A DNA stretch of 44,122 nucleotides from GWC2-40-17 sp035400705 (GCA_035400705.1 DAOMZV010000003.1:1-44122), one strand, 5' to 3'. Positions 1 through 7,854 are shown, counted from the stretch's first letter. Notes: generated from the sequence alone by a model not told the origin. A program made the numbers and translations.

Positions 1-156
1 TAAGGCTGGATGTTTGACTTCCGCGCCCTTAGTTAAACGAATTTCATCAGCCGCAGTGATAAGATTTTGGCTGTTGTGACTATTTAAAAAAGGCAAAATT
101 GCTGTAGCAATTAGCGCAAAAATAATTAAAAAACTGACTTTTTTGAATTTAGACAT
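1..156 (-). CDS. Partial secreted or membrane-anchored protein (N-terminal 52 residues)
   Basis: The gene begins at the ATG at 156-154 and runs off the left edge of the window. The visible residues start MSKFKKVSFLIIFALI, a short basic stretch followed by about 17 hydrophobic residues, which is a signal peptide or N-terminal membrane anchor. After it come NSHNSQNLITAADEIRLTKG and a soluble segment. The family cannot be named from this much. It is upstream of nothing visible on its strand, and it follows the glycosyltransferase gene by 23 bases in the same direction, so the two may be co-transcribed. There is no SD, as for most genes here. Confidence 0.6.
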   Translation of the reverse strand, partial: MSKFKKVSFLIIFALIATAILPFLNSHNSQNLITAADEIRLTKGAEVKHPAL

Positions 157-179
157 AAAAATATATCGCTAAATTAAGC

Positions 180-1385
180 TTATTTATTTAACGAAGTATT
201 ATAACACAAATTGAGTAATTTGTCAAGATATTCTGCCAATCCTCGTCCTTGAATGGAACTAAGTGCAGCGACGCGCATAGTTTGAATTTGAGATTGATTT
301 TGGATTATCCAGGCTAGTTTTTCTACTAAAGCAGCTTCTTGACCAGCAGCAAAAGTTAGGCCATTTTCCCCATCTTTAATTAATTCGGCGACACCCTCAA
401 TTGAAGAAGCCAAAACCGGCACCCCAAAAGAGAAACTTTCAAAAATGACAGTCGGTGAATTTTCATAGCACAAAGATGGCACTACTGTTAGATCAGCTAC
501 GGAAAAAATTTGCGGCAATTCTTCCCTTTCCGCGCGTCCTTTAATAATAATTTGATTTTCTCCTTGAGCCAAAGCCCTGACTTCTTCTAACTTAGAACCT
601 GCTCCCACAACTATCAATCGAGCAGCCGGATGGGTTAATAAAAATTTTTTAAAGGCTTTAACTAAAAATAAAATGCCCTTGTGCTCTTCTATCTGTCCTA
701 AATACAAAAAAGTAAAAATGGAATTATTAGGATGCGGAGCGGGGGCGCCGTGGCGAAACAAGACTGGATTAGGGATAACTAATTTGCGAGAAGACGAAAA
801 AAAACCGCGTCGTTCATAAAACTCTAACAAAAATTTAGAGGGAGAAATAATTACTTGAGGTGAACCAAATAAAAAGCGACAGATCCTTTCATAAGATTTT
901 CTAAACAATTCGTAAAATACCGACTTAGTTTTGGCTGTAATAATAATTCCGCTCGGTTCAACCAACTGAACATCGTGCAAGGTGTGGACATGAAATAATT
1001 TTAATCTTTTAATTACCAAAGGAATTAAAAAACCCACGCCTTTTAAGTTGTGCGTATGAACAACATCGGGTTGTTCTTTTTGTAAAATCTTTTTAATCAC
1101 CCAATACGAATGAAGGTTAAAAACGTCAAAAATATGCCAAAAAAATCTGGCCGCAGCCGGATATTTATAGTCATTACCATAAAAGAAAAAATTCCAAGGA
1201 AAAAACCGGTAGATCTTTAATTTAGGAAAACTTTCATTAAAAGGTTTTTGACCTCTCGGCCGACTGGTGATTACTACCACTTGATGACCCAAGTCAGTTA
1301 ACCCGTCAACCGTATTTTTAACCACCTGCTCGGCACCACCCCGATTATATGGTTCGTATAAATTGGAAATTAGACAAATCTTCAT
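180..1385 (-). CDS. Glycosyltransferase family 4 (GT-B fold)
   Basis: A 401-residue protein of normal length for GT4 retaining glycosyltransferases, which move sugar from a nucleotide-sugar donor to envelope glycans or lipids at the inner face of the membrane. The N-terminus MKICLISNLYEPYNRGGAEQ has the glycine-rich acceptor-domain loop. FLYLGQIEEHKGI begins the donor domain. Near residues 305-345, the ENSPTVIFE segment is the family's E-x7-E motif, followed by FGVPVLASSIEGVAELI. No membrane segment is clear. The sugar and acceptor cannot be read from sequence. The start follows a TATGAT box at about 1402-1407 by 16 bases, so a short leader without SD is likely. Confidence 0.9.
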   Translation of the reverse strand: MKICLISNLYEPYNRGGAEQVVKNTVDGLTDLGHQVVVITSRPRGQKPFNESFPKLKIYRFFPWNFFFYGNDYKYPAAARFFWHIFDVFNLHSYWVIKKILQKEQPDVVHTHNLKGVGFLIPLVIKRLKLFHVHTLHDVQLVEPSGIIITAKTKSVFYELFRKSYERICRFLFGSPQVIISPSKFLLEFYERRGFFSSSRKLVIPNPVLFRHGAPAPHPNNSIFTFLYLGQIEEHKGILFLVKAFKKFLLTHPAARLIVVGAGSKLEEVRALAQGENQIIIKGRAEREELPQIFSVADLTVVPSLCYENSPTVIFESFSFGVPVLASSIEGVAELIKDGENGLTFAAGQEAALVEKLAWIIQNQSQIQTMRVAALSSIQGRGLAEYLDKLLNLCYNTSLNK

Positions 1386-1425
1386 AAGGTATTTTTAGTC
1401 TATCATAAAATTAACCTTAAGAACA

Positions 1426-1455
1426 ATAAAAAACCGACCTGGTTAACGGTCGGTT
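1426..1455 (-). terminator. Intrinsic terminator of unit 1
   Basis: The inverted repeat AACCGACC (1432-1439) and GGTCGGTT (1448-1455) encloses an 8-base loop. Read on the minus strand it is followed by a run of T (TTTTTTATTG). It therefore ends the small gene at 1482-1673, just ahead of the glycosyltransferase gene on the same strand. On the sense strand the loop reads GTTAACCA. Confidence 0.8.
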
Positions 1456-1481
1456 ATTAAGTGGTTGTTGCACCGAAAGAA

Positions 1482-1673
1482 CTAATCTTCCAGTTCAGCT
1501 GCCGCCTTCTTGGCAAAACTTCTGGCCATCGCCAGAAGTTCCTGATCCTGACAATTGTTGGCGATGTGCTCGGCCAGCTTCTGCCAGTTGCCATTCCGGG
1601 AAAAACCGGCGGCAATAGAATCGCCGGGCAAAGCCTGCCCCAGTCGTTGTTCAAATTCCCATGCTTTCATCAT
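1482..1673 (-). CDS. Unknown 63-residue protein (unit 1)
   Basis: I do not recognise this protein. It begins MMKAWEFEQRLGQALPGD and ends KKAAAELED. It is mainly helical in character, without membrane segments or cysteine motifs apart from one Cys. I chose the ATG at 1673 because GGAGG lies 5 bases upstream (8 bases before the second ATG at 1670). A longer reading from 1709 would run through the SD itself. The base composition is richer in G+C than the neighbouring glycosyltransferase and dnaB genes, with codons such as GCC, CTG and GGC. The gene has its own promoter and terminator, so it is a closed single-gene unit. Confidence 0.75.
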   Translation of the reverse strand: MMKAWEFEQRLGQALPGDSIAAGFSRNGNWQKLAEHIANNCQDQELLAMARSFAKKAAAELED

Positions 1674-1717
1674 TTCTTCCTCCAACTCCAAAAAAAACAG
1701 AAACACCAATTAATTTT

Positions 1718-1746
1718 AACTTAGCAGAAAAATTAGGGCTTGTCAA
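1718..1746 (-). promoter_or_regulatory. Promoter of unit 1
   Basis: On the minus strand TTGACA (1746-1741) is followed after 17 bases by TAAGTT (1723-1718). The start codon lies 44 bases further on. GTTTCTG (1704-1698) in the leader resembles the GTTCTTT seen in the four other units. Confidence 0.7.
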
Positions 1747-1764
1747 TATCCTGTGATTAAACTG

Positions 1765-1785
1765 TAGGCAAAACCCCCTTGCCTA
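1765..1785. repeat. Inverted repeat overlapping the dnaB -35 region
   Basis: TAGGCAA (1765-1771) and TTGCCTA (1779-1785) form a perfect 7-base inverted repeat around a 7-base spacer (AACCCCC). It covers the proposed -35 box of dnaB, so it could be an operator. No T-run follows, so a terminator is unlikely. Confidence 0.5.
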
Positions 1786-1807
1786 ACTGGCGGCTAGCAG
1801 GTAAAAT
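1779..1807 (+). promoter_or_regulatory. Proposed dnaB promoter
   Basis: TTGCCT (1779-1784), 17 bases, then TAAAAT (1802-1807). Transcription would start near 1814, only about 13 bases before the dnaB ATG. The intervening bases (ATAACTAAAACTACTT) contain no SD. Confidence 0.5.
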
Positions 1808-1826
1808 GAAATAACTAAAACTACTT

Positions 1827-3218
1827 ATGGCTGACGATCTTAAAAAAATTCCCCCCCAAAATATTGAAGCGGAATCCTCGCTTTTAGGCGCCATTTTAAT
1901 GGATAAAGACGCCTTACTTAAAATTGCCGATGTTGTCGCACCAGAAGATTTTTACAAAGAAACCAACAAAATTATTTATGAAACCATGTTGGATTTATAC
2001 AACAAACGCGAACCAATTGATATTTTAAGTTTAGGCAACCGTTTAGAAGAAATCAATAAATTAGAAATGGTCGGCGGCCGCACTGCCTTGATGAACTTGG
2101 CCAATATTGTCCCATCTTCCGCCCACATTATTCATTATGCCGAAATTGTTCACAAAAAGGCGACCCTGCGTCGTTTAATCAGCGCGGGCAACGAAATCAA
2201 CAAATTGGGTTTTAACGAAGAAGAAGAATTGGATACAGTATTAGATAGAGCAGAAAAAGAAATTTTTGGAGTGTCCCAAAATTTCATGAAACAGACCTTT
2301 TTACCTTTACGCAACATTTTAGCCGAAGCATTTGATAGGATTGACGAATTACATCGTGAAAAAGGCAAAATGCGCGGCGTACCCACCGGTTTTACTAAAT
2401 TAGATGATTTGCTGTCTGGTTTACAAAAATCAAATTTGATTATTTTAGCTGCTCGTCCTAGTGTGGGTAAAACTTCTTTTGCTTTGGATATTGCCCGCCA
2501 AGTAGCCGTTAGAGCCAAAGTACCAGTAGGTATTTTTAGTTTGGAAATGTCTAAAGATGAATTAGTTGATCGTTTGATTTGTTCTGAAGCCGGAGTTAGC
2601 CTTTGGAAAATGCGTACGGGCAAGCTTTCCGATCGCGGTGATGATGATGATTTTCCTAAAATCGGTCAGGCCATGGGTCAATTGTCCGATGCTCCAATTT
2701 TTATCGACGACTCAGCCAGCACTAATATCATGCAGATAAGAATCAAAGCTCGACGTTTGCAAGCTGAACACGGACTTGGTCTAATCATGATTGATTATTT
2801 ACAGTTAATGGAATCCCGTACCAAAACTGACAATCGTGTTCAAGAAATTGCTGAGATTTCCCGTTCACTTAAAACTATCGCTCGTGAATTGAATGTTCCG
2901 GTTTTAGCCCTATCGCAGTTATCTCGCGCTGTGGAAATGCAAAACGGCCCAGCTATTCCTAAACTAGCTCACTTACGTGAATCTGGTAGTATTGAACAAG
3001 ATGCTGATGTGGTAATGTTTATTTATCGTAAAGCTGCGGATAGAAAATATAAACAAGACGATATTCCACCCGATGAACGCCATATCGCCGAAATTCATGT
3101 TGCTAAACATCGCAACGGTCCGACAGGGGTAGTTAATCTCTATTTTGAAGATGAACAAGCCAGTTTTAAAAATTTAGACACCACTTCTTATTCCAATTCC
3201 ACTTCTTTTGATAATTAA
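1827..3218 (+). CDS. dnaB: Replicative DNA helicase DnaB
   Basis: A 463-residue protein of typical DnaB length: the hexameric 5'-3' helicase that opens the replication fork and recruits primase. The N-terminal domain starts at PPQNIEAESSLLGAILMD. The RecA-like ATPase domain has Walker A in AARPSVGKTSFAL at about residues 207-219, GIFSLEMSKDELV (motif H1a region), Walker B in LIMIDYLQLM, and VLALSQLSRAVE followed by HLRESGSIEQDADVVMF near the C-terminus. There is no intein. It heads a probable operon with ybaB (20-base gap) and recR. In many bacteria that pair follows dnaX instead. Confidence 0.97.
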   Translation: MADDLKKIPPQNIEAESSLLGAILMDKDALLKIADVVAPEDFYKETNKIIYETMLDLYNKREPIDILSLGNRLEEINKLEMVGGRTALMNLANIVPSSAHIIHYAEIVHKKATLRRLISAGNEINKLGFNEEEELDTVLDRAEKEIFGVSQNFMKQTFLPLRNILAEAFDRIDELHREKGKMRGVPTGFTKLDDLLSGLQKSNLIILAARPSVGKTSFALDIARQVAVRAKVPVGIFSLEMSKDELVDRLICSEAGVSLWKMRTGKLSDRGDDDDFPKIGQAMGQLSDAPIFIDDSASTNIMQIRIKARRLQAEHGLGLIMIDYLQLMESRTKTDNRVQEIAEISRSLKTIARELNVPVLALSQLSRAVEMQNGPAIPKLAHLRESGSIEQDADVVMFIYRKAADRKYKQDDIPPDERHIAEIHVAKHRNGPTGVVNLYFEDEQASFKNLDTTSYSNSTSFDN

Positions 3219-3238
3219 ATAACTTAAATATTAAAAAT

Positions 3239-3529
3239 ATGTTTGAAAAATTAAAACAATTCAAAGATCTACGTGAAAAAGCTAAAGATATCCAAGGTAT
3301 GCTAGCCGAAGAAAAAATTACCGCTACCGCTGCTTGGGGTAAAATTAAAATGGAGATGAATGGCAATCAGGAAGTTTTATCTGTAACCATTGACCCGGAA
3401 CTTTTATCTAGTAAGGAAAAAATGGAAAACGCAATTAAAGAAGTCACCAATGAAGCGATTAAAAAGGCCCAGAAAGTTATGGCGGAAAAAATGATGAAAG
3501 ACGGTGGCTTTAAAATGCCTAACATGTAA
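3239..3529 (+). CDS. ybaB: YbaB/EbfC nucleoid-associated protein
   Basis: A 96-residue protein, the usual size for this small dimeric DNA-binding family, which often travels with recR. MFEKLKQFKDLREKAKDIQG gives the N-terminal helix. The central strands read WGKIKMEMNGNQEVLSVTID, matching the family pattern of a G-x-V-x-V-x-x-x-G strand pair. The last residues are Met- and Lys-rich (KMMKDGGFKMPNM). The start follows TTAAATATTAAAAAT with no SD. Its place between dnaB and recR supports a role in chromosome handling or repair. Confidence 0.9.
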   Translation: MFEKLKQFKDLREKAKDIQGMLAEEKITATAAWGKIKMEMNGNQEVLSVTIDPELLSSKEKMENAIKEVTNEAIKKAQKVMAEKMMKDGGFKMPNM

Positions 3530-3543
3530 AAACTTTGTCAGAC

Positions 3544-4158
3544 ATGACAAATAATCTCGTTAAAAAATTAACGGAAATTCTAGAAAAATTTCCTGGGGTC
3601 GGACCTAAAACAGCCGAGCGTTTTGTGTTTCATCTTTTTCGTCAATCGCCAGAAGAATTAAGAGAATTTGCTGGAGTTTTGGAAGAAATAAAAAATAAAA
3701 TTAAAATTTGCTCAATTTGTCAAAATTTTTCTACTACCGATCCTTGTGAAATTTGTTCTGATAACCAACGACAAAAAAATTTAATTTGTGTAGTAGCTTA
3801 TCCCCAAGATGTTGTAGCCTTGGAAAAAACTGGTTTTTATAAAGGTACCTACCATGTGCTTAATGGCACCCTAAATTTCCCCGAGGGCTTGACTCCAGAA
3901 AAATTAAAAATTAAGGAATTAGTGGAACGTCTGAAAACAGAAGCTAAACAATTTGGTGTAAAGAATCTAGAAATAATTTTGGGGTTAAACGCCAATATGG
4001 AAGGCGAAACTACTTCTTTATATTTAATGAAACTTCTTAAACCTTCAGGTATTAAAACTTCTCGTTTGGCCAGAGGTTTGCCCCAGGGCAGCGATCTACA
4101 ATACGCTGATGAGATTACCTTAGGTAACGCCTTGAAAGATAGAAAAGAAATTAATTAA
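3544..4158 (+). CDS. recR: Recombination mediator protein RecR
   Basis: A 204-residue protein that with RecO or RecF helps load RecA on gapped DNA. A helix-hairpin-helix is seen at LEKFPGVGPKTAERFVFHLF (about residues 13-32). The zinc finger has four cysteines in CSICQNF and CEICSD. The Toprim domain begins LICVVAYPQDVVALEKTG, and SRLARGLPQGSDLQYADEIT carries the conserved C-terminal motif. I prefer the ATG at 3544 because it gives the usual N-terminus. A TTG at 3535 in the same frame would add three residues, and neither start has an SD. It is the last gene before a bidirectional hairpin. Confidence 0.95.
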   Translation: MTNNLVKKLTEILEKFPGVGPKTAERFVFHLFRQSPEELREFAGVLEEIKNKIKICSICQNFSTTDPCEICSDNQRQKNLICVVAYPQDVVALEKTGFYKGTYHVLNGTLNFPEGLTPEKLKIKELVERLKTEAKQFGVKNLEIILGLNANMEGETTSLYLMKLLKPSGIKTSRLARGLPQGSDLQYADEITLGNALKDRKEIN

Positions 4159-4186
4159 AAAACACTCCGGAAAAAGGAGTGTTTTT
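4158..4186. terminator. Bidirectional terminator between recR and rplU
   Basis: ACACTCC (4162-4168) and GGAGTGT (4176-4182) form the stem, extended by AAAA and TTTT on the two sides, with a 7-base loop GGAAAAA. It ends recR on the plus strand and rplU on the minus strand, whose stop codon is only a few bases away. Confidence 0.85.
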
Positions 4187-4190
4187 AATT

Positions 4191-4502
4191 TTAAGCAATT
4201 TTAGTAATTTTAATTCTGGTATAAGCCTGACGATGCCCGTGACGGCGGTTGTATCTGACTTTGCGCTTAAACTTAATCACTCTGACTTTAGGAGAACGGC
4301 CTTGTTCTAAGACTTCCCCTTCCACCTTGGCAGTTAAAAATGGTTTGCCCATTTCTACTCCAGTACCATCTTCACTGGCTAAAAGTAAAACTTCTTCAAA
4401 TTTTACTTTAGCGCCTTTTTCACCTTCGATTTTTTCAATCTTGATTGTTTGTCCTTCTTGGACAAGATATTGTTTACCGCCTGTTTGAATTACTGCGAAC
4501 AT
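4191..4502 (-). CDS. rplU: 50S ribosomal protein L21
   Basis: A 103-residue protein of normal L21 length. It shows the N-terminal MFAVIQTGGKQYLVQEGQ signature and the C-terminal KVIRFKRRKHY-like region, here VRVIKFKRKVRYNRRHGHRQ, followed by YTRIKITKI. L21 binds 23S rRNA in the large subunit. In most bacteria rpmA (L27) follows directly, but here rplU stands alone between terminators. It has a strong promoter and a leader of about 66 bases, longer than other core genes here, and no SD. Confidence 0.97.
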   Translation of the reverse strand: MFAVIQTGGKQYLVQEGQTIKIEKIEGEKGAKVKFEEVLLLASEDGTGVEMGKPFLTAKVEGEVLEQGRSPKVRVIKFKRKVRYNRRHGHRQAYTRIKITKIA

Positions 4503-4574
4503 ATTAATTTATAAGTTTTATTCAACTCTCCACCTTAAGGAAACTAAAAGTTTTGAGTAAGTATTAGTAAGGAT

Positions 4575-4603
4575 ATTATACTCAATCGGGTTTATTTTGT
4601 CAA
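4575..4603 (-). promoter_or_regulatory. Consensus sigma-70 promoter of rplU
   Basis: On the minus strand TTGACA (4603-4598), a 17-base spacer and TATAAT (4580-4575) match the textbook consensus exactly. Transcription would start near 4568, leaving a leader of about 66 bases. The -35 overlaps the 3' end of the upstream DUF192 gene. Confidence 0.8.
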
Positions 4604-5059
4604 TATTTCTACTGAATCACCTATTTTTAATTTATTTTTAAGGCTAAAACCAGCTACCGTTTCCAAAACAAATTTAGACGGCAGCCGCGGCAAATATTGA
4701 GGCAAAGGTTCAATAAAACTAGGCTGAACATTAGGCGCGATATCCACAATTTTGCCATTATTAATCCAAATAATATCAATGGGGAATTCCATATCTTTCA
4801 TCCAAAAAGACTGACGATCTTCTTGAGGAAAAACAAAGAGCATACCTTTGTTTTCTGGTAAACTTTTTCTACCACTCAACCCTTTTTGCCAACTTTTAAC
4901 AGAATCGGCTACTTCTACTTTTAATTCAACGTTGCCAACTTTTAAATTAGCTGTAGGCAAAAAATGTTCTCGATACTTAGCATAACCCAAAGAAGATATA
5001 AACAAAACTGCAATTATAACCAAACTAACGGAATTAAAAGTTTTTTTATTTAGCCGCAT
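4592..5059 (-). CDS. DUF192 family protein with N-terminal membrane anchor
   Basis: A 155-residue protein. Residues 9-27 (FNSVSLVIIAVLFISSLGYA) form a membrane anchor or signal peptide. The rest is a complete DUF192 domain: VEVADSVKSWQKGLSGR, then LPENKGMLFVFP, FWMKDMEFPIDIIWINNGKI and a C-terminal KFVLETVAGFSLKNKLKIGD. The family is a small beta-barrel found outside the membrane in bacteria and archaea, and its biochemical role is not established. The gene overlaps the end of the upstream transferase gene by 14 bases, so translation is likely coupled. Confidence 0.85.
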   Translation of the reverse strand: MRLNKKTFNSVSLVIIAVLFISSLGYAKYREHFLPTANLKVGNVELKVEVADSVKSWQKGLSGRKSLPENKGMLFVFPQEDRQSFWMKDMEFPIDIIWINNGKIVDIAPNVQPSFIEPLPQYLPRLPSKFVLETVAGFSLKNKLKIGDSVEILTK

Positions 5060-6104
5060 AAGTTTTATTTTTTAAATCCACTAAAATTATTAAAATCACG
5101 ACTAAAATAAACAAAATAGATAGGGCTAATAATTTTTGCCGGCTTTGTAAAAAAAGAGTAAGAACGCCAAAAATAATTGCCAAACAATAAAAAAGTAAAA
5201 CTACCTGTCTTTGACTAAAGCCAATTTTTAATAAACGTTGATGCAGGTGTCCCGAATCTCCTTTAAAAGGAGAAGTTTTGTGACGCAAACGCCTCACAAT
5301 TACAGCAGCTAAATCAACAATAGCTACGCCCATTACTAATAAGGCTGTAGCAATTTTCCCGCCAGCTACAATCGCCAAAACTCCCAAAATAAACCCGGTA
5401 AATAAACTACCGCCTTCACCTAAAAAAATTTTTGCTGGATAAAAATTAAAAAACAAAAAACCTAAATTAGCTACCGCGAAGACAAAACAAATTAGAGCAA
5501 TATCTGGTTGATAAAATTTTTCTGTCAAAGACAAAAAACCCATTACCGCACTCCCAATAATGGTTAACCCAGCTACCAAGCCATCCAAGCCATCCAATAA
5601 TTTTGTGGTATACATCATACCCGATAACCAAGCTAACGCGATTAGATCCACAAAAATAAAACGCCCTAGCCAGGAAACAGCTAAAAGATTAATTTTTCCC
5701 CCCAAGGGGTTGGTTATTTCTTTTAAATTAACTCCAACTACCACAACTATCAAAACCGACACCAAAGGAAAAACTATTTGCTTAATTGGGGGTAAATTAA
5801 ATTTGTCATCAAGCCAACCACCAATCATTAAAAAAAGTGAGGCGACAAAAATAGCCAATAGTTGCCCTGAAGAAATATGAGTTATAAAATTTGGTTTTTG
5901 CCAAATCAAAAAACCCAAACCAATAAAAAACGATGCCGCAATAGCCGCACCACCCATTAAAGGTACGGGGTGATTATGAATTTTTCTGCTGGTTAACCCC
6001 GTAGGATAATCTAAAATTTTAAAATAAGTAGCTATTTTTTTAACTAAAAAAGTAGCCCCTAGAGATAAGACGAAAGTTAAAATCAATAAACCAATTTGCC
6101 ACAT
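5046..6104 (-). CDS. MraY/WecA-type polyprenyl-phosphate sugar-1-phosphate transferase
   Basis: A 352-residue polytopic protein (about ten hydrophobic segments) of the family that transfers a sugar-1-phosphate from a UDP-sugar to undecaprenyl phosphate. GWLDDKFNLPPIKQ carries the first Asp pair, KLLDGLDGLVAGL the second acidic motif, and RRLRHKTSPFKGDSGHLHQR the HxH loop typical of the WecA/TagO branch. The usual NxxPAxxFMGDxGS motif reads FYPAKIFLGEGGS, with Glu in place of the conserved Asp. WecA or TagO-like activity fits better than MraY, but the substrate is not certain. The gene lies downstream of the ftsL-like gene behind a hairpin. Confidence 0.85.
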   Translation of the reverse strand: MWQIGLLILTFVLSLGATFLVKKIATYFKILDYPTGLTSRKIHNHPVPLMGGAAIAASFFIGLGFLIWQKPNFITHISSGQLLAIFVASLFLMIGGWLDDKFNLPPIKQIVFPLVSVLIVVVVGVNLKEITNPLGGKINLLAVSWLGRFIFVDLIALAWLSGMMYTTKLLDGLDGLVAGLTIIGSAVMGFLSLTEKFYQPDIALICFVFAVANLGFLFFNFYPAKIFLGEGGSLFTGFILGVLAIVAGGKIATALLVMGVAIVDLAAVIVRRLRHKTSPFKGDSGHLHQRLLKIGFSQRQVVLLFYCLAIIFGVLTLFLQSRQKLLALSILFILVVILIILVDLKNKTYAAK

Positions 6105-6146
6105 ACAAGTAACCTCACTTTATCAAAAAACAAGGCTATTGGCAAA

Positions 6147-6170
6147 AAAACATCCCCGGAGGGATGTTTT
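6147..6170. terminator. Hairpin between the ftsL-like gene and the WecA-like gene
   Basis: AAAACATCCC (6147-6156) and GGGATGTTTT (6161-6170) form a 10-base stem with a 4-base loop. The T-run lies on both sides, so it can end the minus-strand cluster mraZ-rsmH-ftsL-like just past 6175. Confidence 0.85.
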
Positions 6171-6174
6171 AATT

Positions 6175-6507
6175 TTATCTTAAGGCTACATCAGAACCAA
6201 TTGGTCGTAAATACTCTATCTTCTCCGGCATCACCATATTTAACTTCTGAATTTTATTATTTAAACTTTCTAAAGACTGAACACTGGCTGCCTGCAACTC
6301 CAATTCTTGGTTAGCTGTTTTTAAAGCAGAAATCTGTTTTTCTAAATTATTAATTTTGAAGCCTCGATTAGAAACCGAGCTAACCTGTAAAACATAAGCC
6401 AAACCAAAAACAGCACAGGCAATCATCAACCAAATTTTATATTTATCCATTCTTTCAAAAAATAAATCAATTGTAGTAACACGATGCATGCGAGAAGAGT
6501 AAACCAT
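6175..6507 (-). CDS. FtsL/DivIC-like division protein
   Basis: A 110-residue protein with a short cytosolic part, one membrane segment (about residues 25-42, IWLMIACAVFGLAYVLQV) and an extracellular coiled coil rich in leucine heptads (NNLEKQISALKTANQELE, then SLESLNNKIQKLN). This layout and its place right after rsmH are those of FtsL, the bitopic septal protein that acts with FtsB and FtsQ. Sequence alone cannot tell FtsL from DivIC. The ATG at 6507 is 4 bases past the rsmH stop. A second ATG at 6489 is possible. No ftsI gene follows, unlike the usual division cluster. Confidence 0.7.
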   Translation of the reverse strand: MVYSSRMHRVTTIDLFFERMDKYKIWLMIACAVFGLAYVLQVSSVSNRGFKINNLEKQISALKTANQELELQAASVQSLESLNNKIQKLNMVMPEKIEYLRPIGSDVALR

Positions 6508-6511
6508 ATAA

Positions 6512-7375
6512 TTAAATTTTTTCTACGATTCGTAATTTGGCACTGCGGCTACGAGGATTATTTTTTAACTCCTCAGCAGAGGCCACAATGGGTTTTTTAT
6601 TAATAATTTTTATTGTTTTTCCCGATTCCTTTTGAAAAAAATGTTTAACTATTCGATCTTCTAAAGAATGAAAAGTGATCACGGCCAGTCGACCGGTCGG
6701 AGCCAAAACTTCTAAGGTTTGCGGTAAAGTTTGTTTTAAAATTTCCAATTCTTCATTAACTGCAATGCGCAAAGCTTGAAAAACTTTAGTAGCAGGATGA
6801 AGTTTGCCATGGCGTCCACCTAAGACAGTTTGGATTAAATTGGCTAATTGGCCAGAAGTTTGTAAAGGATGCTTAACCCGATAAACCACAATGGCTTGGG
6901 AAATTTTTTTCCAATGTCGATCTTCTCCATATTCTCTAAAAATCCTACCTAATTCTTTTTCTGACGCCTGATTTAAAATTTCTGCCGCGGTTAATTCTTG
7001 TTTACCTAACCGCATATCTAGAGGTTCATCTCTTAAGAAACTAAACCCTCTCCCTGATTCCTCAAATTGCGTAGTTGACCAACCTAAATCCAATAAGATG
7101 CCTTGGACTGATTTAAAATTATTTTTTTCCGCCACCTCTTTTAGATGAACGAAATTATCATTGACCAAAATTAAATTCTTATTTTCAAATTTTTGTTTAC
7201 CAGCAACAATATTTTTAATATCGGTATCAATAGCCAAAACCTGTCCTTGCTCCCCCACCTGATTTAATAGTTCTTGAGTATGCCCTCCATCGCCAAAAGT
7301 ACAATCAATGACCCAATCTTTAGCTGATAAATTAAGCCCGTTAATAACCTCCAAAATAAGTACAGGAATATGCAT
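6512..7375 (-). CDS. rsmH: 16S rRNA m4C1402 N4-methyltransferase RsmH
   Basis: A 287-residue SAM-dependent methyltransferase of usual length (older name MraW) that methylates C1402 in the decoding centre of 16S rRNA. The start MHIPVLILEVINGLNL, the SAM motif DCTFGDGGHTQELL, LLDLGWSTTQFEESGRGFSF and RLAVITFHSLEDRIVKHFF are all family hallmarks, as is the end KNNPRSRSAKLRIVEKI. It follows mraZ with a single-base gap and precedes the ftsL-like gene, the conserved order of the division cluster. Confidence 0.97.
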   Translation of the reverse strand: MHIPVLILEVINGLNLSAKDWVIDCTFGDGGHTQELLNQVGEQGQVLAIDTDIKNIVAGKQKFENKNLILVNDNFVHLKEVAEKNNFKSVQGILLDLGWSTTQFEESGRGFSFLRDEPLDMRLGKQELTAAEILNQASEKELGRIFREYGEDRHWKKISQAIVVYRVKHPLQTSGQLANLIQTVLGGRHGKLHPATKVFQALRIAVNEELEILKQTLPQTLEVLAPTGRLAVITFHSLEDRIVKHFFQKESGKTIKIINKKPIVASAEELKNNPRSRSAKLRIVEKI

Positions 7376-7376
7376 A

Positions 7377-7808
7377 TTAAATTCCTAATTCGCCCATTTT
7401 TTCAGCGATATCATTGCTATTAGCTTCTGTTTGCTGTTTGTAAGCCTGCCATTTATCTTCGTCCCAAATTTCTAAACGGCTATACAAACCAGTAATTACT
7501 ATTTTCTTTTTAAGTTCAGCAAATTTTTGTAAATACTCTGGCAAAATAATTCTTCCTTGAGAATCAAGTTTTACATCCATAGCTCCAGAGAGCATCAATC
7601 TGGCAAAAGCACGACTGTTGGCTTGTGTTAGGGGTAAATTGATTAATTTTTCTGCTAACTTTTTCCATTCAGTTTTAGTAAAAACAAATAAACAATTATC
7701 CAACCCTCTGGTGACAACGGCTCCGTTTTTTAAATCCGCGCGAAATTTCACGGGGATCGCTAACCGTGATTTATCATCAAGACTGTGTTGAAATTCACCG
7801 ATAAACAT
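7377..7808 (-). CDS. mraZ: Transcriptional regulator MraZ
   Basis: A 143-residue protein with two AbrB-like half domains, the DNA-binding repressor at the head of division clusters. The start MFIGEFQHSLDDKSRLAIP and the second repeat LDSQGRIILPEYLQKFAEL both match the family. In E. coli MraZ represses its own cluster by binding TGGGN repeats spaced by 5 bases. Such repeats are present just upstream here, so autoregulation is likely. No SD is seen (TTTTAGTCT before ATG). Confidence 0.95.
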   Translation of the reverse strand: MFIGEFQHSLDDKSRLAIPVKFRADLKNGAVVTRGLDNCLFVFTKTEWKKLAEKLINLPLTQANSRAFARLMLSGAMDVKLDSQGRIILPEYLQKFAELKKKIVITGLYSRLEIWDEDKWQAYKQQTEANSNDIAEKMGELGI

Positions 7809-7830
7809 AGACTAAAACTTTTTAAATTTG

Positions 7831-7854
7831 CCACATTTCCCCACTTATCCCCAC
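7831..7854 (-). promoter_or_regulatory. MraZ operator: three 10-base repeats
   Basis: On the minus strand GTGGGGATAA, GTGGGGAAAT and GTGGC follow each other with a 10-base period. TGGGG-N5-TGGGG-N5-TGGCA matches the known MraZ site of TGGGN repeats separated by 5 bases, with the third repeat weaker. It lies between the -10 box and the mraZ start, so a bound protein would block initiation. Confidence 0.75.

Noticed and set aside
1461..1724. Overlapping plus-strand frame opposite unit 1, and many other antisense frames
   Set aside because: They mirror the codons of real genes on the other strand and show no SD, promoter or protein-like features of their own.
4503..4568. L21 leader RNA
   Set aside because: The 66-base leader of rplU contains only a short CCTTAAGG palindrome and weak pairing, not enough to call a known ribosomal-protein leader.
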